A stretch of 64,000 bases of DNA, taken from Amphibalanus amphitrite (lineage: Eukaryota > Arthropoda > Thecostraca > Balanomorpha > Balanidae). The stretch lies in NCBI RefSeq assembly GCF_019059575.1, contig NW_024881703.1, positions 772,137 to 836,136 of the forward strand. Direction: 5' to 3'. Both the position numbers and the translations under genes were made by a program. The notes beneath the pieces were generated by a model. That model had not been told where the DNA came from, ran no database searches, and saw nothing but the letters and a program-made list of their open reading frames with translations. This document shows, in pieces, positions 56,484-64,000 of the stretch (position 1 is the first letter of the stretch; every line of letters begins with the position of its first letter).

Positions 56484-57840
56484 CAGGGTGTCCCGAAATT
56501 GATGTCCTCTCCCGTTCGTTACGTTTCCCGCGAGCAATACCGGTATCCCAATGGCGCTTTACCGGGACCCGACCCTGGGGCACGGTCACGTGTTTGTTGG
56601 TCACGTGACCTAGCCAGGCGAGCCGACCCAGGACCCGGCGGGGCGGCAGAGGTCATTTACCAAGAGGGTCACGAGGCGCGCGGACTGCATATCAGCCATG
56701 GCGAAGGAGTACCCTTTGTCGACTCGCTATCGCGCTGTCGGCATGGTCAACGGCGGCACGCCCCAGGTACAGGTAGCCAAAGAGCTAAGGATAGAGCCCA
56801 GGACCCTCAGACGCTGGATGGCCCTCGACCGCAAGGGAGAGGCACTGGAGAACCGCGCGGGAAGAGGGAGGAAGACAGCGATGAGCCGGGTGGCCAAAAT
56901 CGTGGTGGCGAAATCCGTTACGAAACGGCACCAGTCGACACGGAAACTGGCGCGGAAACTCAGTGCAAAAAATCATCCGGCCTCCAAGTCCGCTGTCCAT
57001 CGGTATCTGCGGCAGTGCCTCCGTCTGAAGCCGCTGAAACCGCGCGTGGAGCCCAAGCTGCACGGCAGCACAGCGACGAAAACGGCTGGACTTCGCTAAA
57101 AGTCGGATCAACTGGTCTATACAGGACTGGAGGCGAATCCTGTTCAGCGACGAGTCTCCTTTTGAGCTGTTTCATCCTCCCAACCGCCAGAACGACCGTG
57201 TTTGGGCTCAGAACAGCTCAGAAGTGCCTGTCATCGAGACCGTCAAGCAGCCGGGCAAGGTCCTGGTGTGGGGCATGATGAGTTTCCGTGGCCTGTCAGA
57301 CCTTCACATCGTGCCCCGCGGCCAAACCGTGACAGCGGACTACTACGTGGAGGAGGTGATGAAGGGAACGGCGGCATCAGCGATGAGACGACGGAAGGAG
57401 AATGGACCACCAACGGCCATCAAACTTCTGCCGGACATGTCACAGGCCATTTTCCAACAGGACGGTGCCCCGGCTCACAACGCCACCAAGACCCAGGAGT
57501 GGTGCCGGGCCAACTTCCCTGGCTTCTGGGCCAAAGGAGAATGGCCAGGTAACAGCCCGGACCTGTCGCCAATCGAGAACCTGTGGGCAATCGTCCAGGA
57601 CAGGATGGACAAGATGGCACCAGCGTCGTCCGAAACTGCCCTCATCAGGAACCTCCGATCGGCCTGGAGCAGCATCTCTGGAGAAACTCTCGACAACCTG
57701 ATGTGTGGCATGCCGGAGCGCATGCGGGCATGTGTGCGGAAGCGTGGTGGATACATCAACAAATAAATCATGGACCGGTCATTTTTTGTTTTGATGTTAT
57801 TGCACGCAATGGGAGAGGACATCAATTTCGGGACACCCTG
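56484..57840 (+). mobile_element. DD37E Tc1/mariner-family transposon, complete ends
   Basis: Perfect 30-bp TIRs start CAGGGTGTCCCGAAATTGAT (56484-56513 and 57811-57840). TA lies at both flanks (56482-56483 and 57841-57842). Length 1,357 bp. It contains one transposase gene with a single frame change. The identical TIRs indicate a fairly recent insertion compared with the other mariner-like element at 9134. Confidence 0.92.
56698..57766 (+). pseudogene. DD37E mariner-family transposase with one frameshift
   Basis: The ATG at 56698 gives a clear start 214 bp inside the left TIR. The N-terminal part has a helix-turn-helix (L-S-T-R-Y-R-A-V-G-M-V, V-A-K-E-L-R-I..R-R-W) and a second DNA-binding region (K-S-A-V-H-R-Y-L). 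The frame changes by one base near 57055-57080. After it come the catalytic acidic residues: Asp at 57149 in F-S-D-E-S, Asp at 57461 in F-Q-Q-D-G-A-P-A-H-N, and Glu at 57575 in S-P-D-L-S-P-I-E-N-L-W. There are 37 residues between the second Asp and the Glu, hence DD37E. The stop is at 57764. Apart from the frameshift all key residues are present; a sequencing error is possible. Confidence 0.88.
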
Positions 57841-57842
57841 TA

Positions 57843-58853
57843 CTAAGCTAGAAACACTAATTAGAAATAGTTCCCGCATCATCAAGAACAATAGGGAAGG
57901 CTTGAAGTGAATAAAATAAATTAAACGGTTTTGTTATCTATGCGAAGGCACTTTTAAAATTGCCTGTAGAAATATTGAAGGCAAAAGTTCAACTTTTTCA
58001 CAAGACGGATGTCTATAAACCTATTTAACTTGTGACAACTCAGCCGGTATTTCGTCGCCTACAGCCCAGCTTTCCCTAGTGACCGGTAGAGGCGCTGCTA
58101 TCGATGTCCGCCCGTGCCGCCTAACGTAGTTTAGCAGTGCCAACTGGCTGCCAGCTAGATAGAGCCCATCCGTCACTTACCATTTATGTTGGCTCAACGT
58201 GGAGATTAAAATGAAGGAATATAAAAAAATATTATTAGTCTACAATTTTAGATTAAAAATGACGTCATTGAATATTAATCGATATCAGGAGCACCGGGGC
58301 ACTGACCAAGTGGCTCTTTTGGTAAAAATAAATTGCCATTGGTGCAATTCGGGCAACGTCATCCGGCCAAGTTGTCACGAGATTCAGACGTGAAAGTTAT
58401 TAACTGCGCCATTAATGTAGTTTTCTTAAAACATACTATGACTTTCACATTCTATTCTCGAATTCATGACGTCACTCATAGTACATATTTAAGGCGAATG
58501 GAGATCGCTGAGGAAATATTTCAAAGCCGCTCCTTTACATTATTCTGAAGATTCTATGATGTCATAAGACAAGTTTCTTTTTAAACTTCTATTTCATGGA
58601 AAATGTGCATTTTGTGGTTTATTGGCAGTTGAGCATCGCAATTTTGCGGTTTATAGGTGAGTTTATTTATATTATAGCACAGCCTATAGGTAGTTTATAG
58701 GCTATAGGTAGTTTGGGCGTATTTGACTCTATAGACGCCCAAACTCTTATGCTGTTGATTGATTATTGGGACCAAATTGGGACTGGGAGAAGGGGAGGCA
58801 GCCGCAGGTGTCAATTCTGACTTCTGACATGTAAAATGTAGGTACCTAGGTAG
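57843..58853. other. No gene recognised
   Basis: Anonymous, AT-rich apart from a GC-rich stretch at 58045-58110. Short plus-strand frames (58199-58393 and 58333-58548) look accidental. Confidence 0.35.
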
Positions 58854-59798
58854 CATGGGTGTAGGAGCGCCAAAAATATTGGTGAAGGATGTCACCTGAA
58901 CCTTCGGAGAAGGTGCAGGACCTTACCGCAGTGGAGGAGGGGGGGGGGTGGGGGGGGGGGGGGAATTTCGCCAACTCCTCCTGTTTTTTTTTCTCGCAAA
59001 TGTCTCACGCCATTATCATATAATTAACGCCAACTTTTCAGTACATGCCTAAAATTGAATTTTTAGGTATCCAAGCATACCTTTGGATACCTACCAAAGG
59101 TATCCACTATCCAAGCATACCTTTGGAACCTGAAGGTATGCTCCACTGCTCTTTTTTCGTGACCAAAGTCTTACAACCCTTACAACTTTCCCACGCATGG
59201 GCGCGGGAACCGGGGGGCAGTGGGGGCAGCTTGCCCCCCCCCCCAACTCTAGGGCCGTGGGGGCGGTGCCCCCACAACTTTGGGACGGAATACCGCACTT
59301 TTTTTGCAAATGTTTTTTTTTTTGTTGTTGAAAAAGCCAAGGGATGAAAAATGAGTGGCCTAAAACCGGCGAGAAAACTAAATTTGAGGGTACCCTAGGT
59401 TGATCTCTATCATGGTGTGCCCCCCCCCCAGTCTGAAAGTAGTTCCCGCGCCCCTGTTCCCACGAGTAAAAACAAGCCAATATATTTTGATATTCACGGC
59501 ATTTACTGAGACACATTTACACTTTTACCAACTTCAATACAGTTTTCGGCTTTACCTATCATTACGGAGCGAGCGAAGCGAGCGTAGTCTTTCCTTAGAT
59601 TAAAGGTAGTGTGCCAGCTTTCCTGGACCGTATGGAGTTAATGACCCAGATAAGGAGAACCGGATTTTTAGAACTTATCCATACCTTCAAAACTCATGGA
59701 AACGTCTTAAATTCTTCAAATTTTGAGTACCCCAGTGCGAAATTCGCCCCGACGGGTTGTCGGTCGTACCCCAACCACATTTCACACCACTATGAACA
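58854..59798. repeat. 0.94-kb duplicated block, copy 1
   Basis: It is nearly identical to 62673-63615, differing mainly in poly-G and poly-T lengths. It contains a GGTGAAGGAT phrase, a G-run near 58938-58962, repeated ATCCAAGCATACCTTTGGA words, and a hAT-like core with GCGCGGGAACCGGGG (59200) and AGTTCCCGCGCC (59441). Flanks differ from copy 2 on both sides. Confidence 0.85.
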
Positions 59799-60690
59799 AT
59801 AAATGCACACACTGAAATCGCTATTACCGATATGCTTATCCAATCAAGTTTCGATAAACCCGTTCATCATCAGCTCCTGCGGTTTCGAACACGCCTGTTA
59901 GGTGGTGCGGTAGACCGCGCCCAAAGCCAGGGCCCCGGTAACGTGAGGTAGCCGAGTCAGGGCAGCGTGCGCTGACCCAACCCGGAGCCGCGCGTCCTCC
60001 CGGTGTCATGTGATAGCCCGGGGCTGCCCGCGGGGATGCGGTAGACCGCGCCCAAAGCTGCGGCCCCGGCTTGGGTCAGCGCACGCTGCCCCGACTCGGC
60101 TACCTCACGTTACCGGGGCCCTGGCTTTGGGCGCGGCTTCTGCTCATACTTTGTGGTGCGGTGGTGGTGCGTCGGGCTGCGCGCTCTGACTTCGGCCAAG
60201 AAAAATGCGTCAGCTGATCATTGTCATTTCTGCCACTTGCGTGTGGTGAAATGGGGTCATAACTTATGAGACGGCTTTTTCATATCAATTATTTTACATA
60301 AAATCATATTTCAAACCATAAATAATGTTCGACAGCCAAATAAAAGAAACAATACCAATACAGGCTTACAGTTTAAGGCTCGACATTGTGTTGTCTACGA
60401 TTAAACAGCTGATAACTCATTCCCGTACGTCGTATGGTCGTCACACTATAATGACCTTTGCTTATTGTCACATGTGCGCCGCATTCGCGATTGTCGCCGA
60501 CGCCTGTTTGCAGGTGAGCCCACTACAGTTGTTATACATATCTAAAAACCGATAAACTTTTAGGCGCAAAAGGCACTATTCCAGGCCCATTTTTTATTTT
60601 TCTTGCGATATTAGGTAAAAACAGAAGCTTCTTATCCTAGGAAAAATAAAATGGGAAATCTTTCAAAGGTGGCACACTACCTTTAACGGA
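59799..60690. other. GC-rich inverted-repeat region, no gene
   Basis: It contains the 63-bp inverted repeat described separately and otherwise nothing recognisable. 60240-60690 is AT-rich. Confidence 0.4.
59917..60134. repeat. 63-bp inverted repeat with GC-rich loop
   Basis: Arm 59917-59979 matches the reverse complement of 60072-60134 at 62 of 63 positions. The word CGGTAGACCGCGCCCAAAGC also occurs as a direct repeat (59909 and 60039). Confidence 0.9.
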
Positions 60691-60694
60691 AATT

Positions 60695-61345
60695 TCTGAG
60701 TATGAGCGGCCGGCCGACCGGCCGGCCGGCCGTGGTCACGATTCTGCGACGCTTATATCTCAGCAACCACTTGACCGATTTACACGCGGTAATTTTTGTA
60801 GGGTAGCTTCATTCCTTCTACCAAGTATTGGACTATTCCCGATGCATGTGGGTGACCCCTTATGCACGTGCCACGTGCAAAACGAAGAGGTGTCACTTTT
60901 GTAATTGTTGCAATATCTCGGTAACTACTTGGCCGATTGCGCTGAAAGTTGGCATGTAGGTAGGCACCCACTAGGCAATGCATATCCATGTGCCAGAGTT
61001 GGGGTGCTGCTGCGCGTGCGCACGTGCAGGGGTCGATTCCAGATCTCGAGAATGGCTGGACCGATGGCGCTCAAATTTGGTACACAGTTAGGGACCGGTT
61101 AGTAGGGTGCCGTGCAAAAGTCAGTTCGGACCCATTTTGCACGTGCGCACGTGCAGGGTGCCGCTTCCAGATCTCGAGAACGACTGGGCCGATTGTGCTC
61201 AAATTTGGCACATCGCTAGAGACCGGTTAGTAGGGTGCCGTGCACAAGTCAGCTGGAGGTACCCCGTCGAAATTTCGCACGTGCAAAGCTCACCCTCTCG
61301 CTCGCTCCGTTAGTCGCCCCAAAAGGCGTTATACTGGTTTGTTAA
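60695..61345. repeat. CACGTG-rich interspersed repeat, copy 2 (inverted)
   Basis: Reverse-complement relative of 4740-5640. It starts with GGCCGGCCG runs (60707-60733) after TGAGTATGAGCGG, has CACGTGCGCACGTGCAGG palindromes near 61015 and 61141, and ends CCCCAAAAGGCGTTATACTGG. Some open frames cross it but follow the repeat. Confidence 0.6.
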
Positions 61346-61532
61346 ATGGCGTGAATTGTGAAGAAGGTGGGCATAACACTTCATAACTGAAAGGATGGGG
61401 TAATTGGGTACCTGTTGCCGTTTTAGCCTTTTTGTTCATCCCATTCGGCATTGCTTTTCTTTTTTTAACATTAGATCGACCGTCGAACCCAGTCGTTCTA
61501 GCATTGGTGAAGACCCTCACCTGCATTGCTCA

Positions 61533-61560
61533 AGATTGGTGAAGGATCCTTCACCAATCT
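61533..61560. repeat. 28-bp perfect palindrome
   Basis: AGATTGGTGAAGGA and its exact complement meet at GGATCC. A near-palindrome of the same words (CTTTGGTGAA..TTCACCAAAG) follows at 61566-61594. GGTGAAGGAT is also at the start of the 0.94-kb repeats. Confidence 0.85.
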
Positions 61561-61796
61561 AAAACTTTGGTGAAAGGTATCCTTCACCAAAGAGATACGT
61601 TGCTACACCTATGCTAGGTAGTGTAGCAGGTACTTGGTTTGGTAAGACTAAGTACCTACCAACTGCCAAATGCTTTTGGCTCATTAGGCGCCTGTGCCTG
61701 AGCCTCTGAGGCTCTTGTAAGTCTGAAATATGGAGTTAAGTGATGGCTAAAGCTGAGGGGGTGATCTAGCATTGATTATTAGGGTGTTGATGGTGA

Positions 61797-62017
61797 CTTG
61801 TAAACGACTCAAATTTTTTTTGAGTCGATTCTTTGTTTGAGTCTGAAAATTTGAATCGATTCATCAAATGACTCATGATGCTAAATTTAATCGATTCGAA
61901 TCAACTCATGACTCATCAAGTTCCTCGATGAAGTGATTCGAATCAACTCACGACTCATCGAAAAACGGTTTGATTCTGAGTCGATTCACGAATCAACTCA
62001 GAGTCGTTTACAAGTCT
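61797..62017. mobile_element. GATTCGAATCAACTC element, copy 2, with inverted ends
   Basis: The ends ACTTGTAAACGACTC and GAGTCGTTTACAAGT are perfect inverts over 15 bp. The interior repeats GATTCGAATCAACTCATGAC. It is about 220 bp, a likely MITE, and abuts the second minisatellite block. Confidence 0.65.
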
Positions 62018-62440
62018 GGCGCCCGGATAGGACTATGGTGCCCCTGAAAAGCCTGAAGTGCCTCTCGACAGGCCCGTGGTGCCCCTGGGCCCTGACAGGC
62101 CCAAGTTACCCCTGCGAGGTCGGTGGTGCTCCTGACAGGCCTCTGGTGCCCCTGGCAGGTCTGTGGTGCCCCTGGCAGGCCTGTGTTGACTGGTGCCCCT
62201 GCTAGGCCGCTGGTGCCCCTCACAGGCCTGCGGTGCCCCTGGAAGGACTTGGTGCCCCTGCCCCTAGGGGTGCTCATGGGCCCAACAGGCCCGTTGTGCC
62301 CCTGACAGGCCTGTCGTGTATACTTGCTAGACCTGTGGTGCCCCTGCTTCCTGGCAGGCCTGTGGTGCCCCTGGCGGGCCTGTGGCGCCCCTACAAGGCC
62401 GTAGGTGCCCCTGACAGGTTTTTGGTGTCCCTGGCAAGGG
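62018..62440. repeat. 20-bp GC-rich minisatellite, block 2
   Basis: Same unit as 54405-55380. Both blocks touch a GATTCGAATC element with the shared phrase GCGCCCGG, as if one array had been interrupted between 55381 and 62017. Confidence 0.8.
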
Positions 62441-62672
62441 CTCCGCCACGGACTTTTGGTTGGGGGGGACGGTCTGCTCTTCGCCCATCGCCCTAGTGTC
62501 TCCTCTAAACCTAGGGTACCCCCAAATCCAGTTTTCTCATCGGATTTAGGCCACTTGTTTTTCGTCATAGCCCTGATACGATGATTTTTTAACTAGAAAA
62601 ATAAAAAAAAAATAGAGAAATGGTAGGCCACCTGACCCATGCAATATTACCCAATATTAGATTGTAGTCATT

Positions 62673-63615
62673 CATGGGTGTAGAGGCGCCAAAAATATTG
62701 GTGAAGGATGTCACCTGAACCTTCGGAGAAGGTGCAGGACCTTACCGCAGTGGAGGAGGGGGGGGGGGGGTGGGGGGGGGGGAATTTCGCCAACTCCTCC
62801 TGTTTTTTTTTCTCGCAAATGTCTCACGCCATTATCATATAATTAACGCCAACTTTTCAGTACATGCCTAAAATTGAATTTTTAGGTATCCAAGCATACC
62901 TTTGGATACCTACCAAAGGTATCCACTATCCAAGCATACCTTTGGAACCTGAAGGTATGCTCCACTGCTCTTTTTTCGTGACCAAAGTCTTACAACCCTT
63001 ACAACTTTCCCACGCATGGGCGCGGGAACCGGGGGGCAGTGGGGGCAGCTTGCCCCCCCCCCCAACTCTAGGGCCGTGGGGGCGGTGCCCCCACAACTTT
63101 GGGACGGAATACCGCACTTTTTTTGCAAATGTTTTTTTTTGTTGTTGAAAAAGCCAAGGGATGAAAAATGAGTGGCCTAAAACCGGCGAGAAAACTAAAT
63201 TTGAGGGTACCCTAGGTTGATCTCTATCATGGTGTGCCCCCCCCCCAGTCTGAAAGTAGTTCCCGCGCCCCTGTTCCCACGAGTAAAAACAAGCCAATAT
63301 ATTTTGATATTCACGGCATTTACTGAGACACATTTACACTTTTACCAACTTCAATACAGTTTTCGGCTTTACCTATCATTACGGAGCGAGCGAAGCGAGC
63401 GTAGTCTTTCCTTAGATTAAAGGTAGTGTGCCAGCTTTCCTGGACCGTATGGAGTTAATGACCCAGATAAGGAGAACCGGATTTTTAGAACTTATCCATA
63501 CCTTCAAAACTCATGGAAACGTCTTAAATTCTTCAAATTTTGAGTACCCCAGTGCGAAATTCGCCCCGACGGGTTGTCGGTCGTACCCCAACCACATTTC
63601 ACACCACTATGAACA
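62673..63615. repeat. 0.94-kb duplicated block, copy 2
   Basis: Direct copy of 58854-59798 with the same hAT-like core. The copies diverge abruptly after TATGAACA at 63615. Confidence 0.85.
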
Positions 63616-64000
63616 GTCACCAGCACTTGCTACTAATCACCTCGTTTTTGTTCAGTAGTTTGAAGACCGATCAATTCTGAGACGCGCTAGATACGTCAAA
63701 CGATCCGTTTGGTCCTCCGATTTTCGAATATCTAACTTGTTTTTGTATATTCGAAGCATTTTGGGATGGAGAGCCAAAAAAACCTCTTTTCTGCCCTAAA
63801 GTGTGCCCCAAGAAGTCGTAGAACCTAGCCCCGCCTCTGATCCACAGACCACTAGTGCCATCTCTTGTCAGCCGAACAAGCCGCAGAGTAAATAATGTCA
63901 CGTGACCTTTGCACACGCTACAATTACTACGCAGCTGTAGTGGGGGAAGCGGGGCGGAGGCGTGGAGGGGGACGCGATCGGTCGGCTGGGGTCAGGTCGC
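63616..64000. other. No gene recognised
   Basis: Anonymous sequence to the edge of the window. A short minus-strand frame at 63671-63916 matches nothing known. Confidence 0.3.

Noticed and set aside
59943-60020. tRNA gene
   Set aside because: TAGCCGAGTCAGG resembles an A-box, but no B-box or cloverleaf follows in the expected distance.
1-64000. CRISPR array or bacterial operons
   Set aside because: The repeats are transposon copies or minisatellites without regular unique spacers, and there are no operon-like gene runs or ribosome binding sites.

Overview
This window looks like a repeat-dense, gene-poor stretch of an invertebrate animal genome, possibly an arthropod or crustacean, although the sequence alone does not fix the species. 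The eukaryotic evidence is several classes of animal transposable element, long micro- and minisatellites, CpG-rich patches, GT-AG splice signals inside one gene, and very low coding density. I found no host protein gene, rRNA or tRNA that I could support. Every protein I recognise comes from a mobile element.

Layout. 1-9133: two piggyBac-like non-autonomous elements and the left end of a third, a palindromic TATTAAT element, two blocks carrying the TTCCCCGTACGGGGAA palindrome, a CACGTG-rich repeat, and the first two pieces of a degenerate GGCC-rich tandem array. 9134-19982: one mariner-like insertion, now 10.8 kb. Its transposase is decayed and it holds a CpG-rich promoter-like patch, two more piggyBac-like elements and a truncated LINE reverse transcriptase. 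19983-28091: the rest of the GGCC array, an LTR-element Pol fragment, a GIY-YIG (Penelope-type) domain split by a LINE fragment, and a TIR element that carries both a piggyBac-like copy and a full-length LINE with target-site duplications and an uninterrupted endonuclease-RT frame. 28099-37178: a hAT-like end, a TA-flanked TIR element, more piggyBac-like copies (one split by about 3.5 kb that includes a 762-bp GGGTA array), and a 1.8-kb element whose RSS-heptamer-like ends and 5-bp duplication suggest Transib/ProtoRAG.

37179-45000: a degraded Helitron Rep/helicase gene on the minus strand with a probable GT-AG intron, into which another TIR element has jumped. Next come a 222-bp inverted repeat around a LINE fragment and an inverted GGCC array. 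45150-50400: a CACGTG-family fragment, a hAT MITE with a perfect 8-bp duplication, and mostly anonymous sequence. 50412-53731: a second LINE type (PHD finger, L1-ORF1-like domain, endonuclease, partial RT), frameshifted and cut off at its 3' side by a CACAGTG end. 54370-62440: a 20-bp minisatellite split by a long insertion that includes a well-preserved DD37E Tc1/mariner element (perfect 30-bp TIRs, TA duplication, one frameshift). 58854-63615: two near-identical 0.94-kb direct copies with a 63-bp inverted repeat between them.

The strongest theme is a piggyBac-like family: TTAA duplications, CCC(T/G)CGC termini and poly-G/poly-C hairpins just inside each end, with interiors packed with TGACCT/AGGTCA, the nuclear-receptor half-site. 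The insertions are nested, so relative ages can be read from which element interrupts which.
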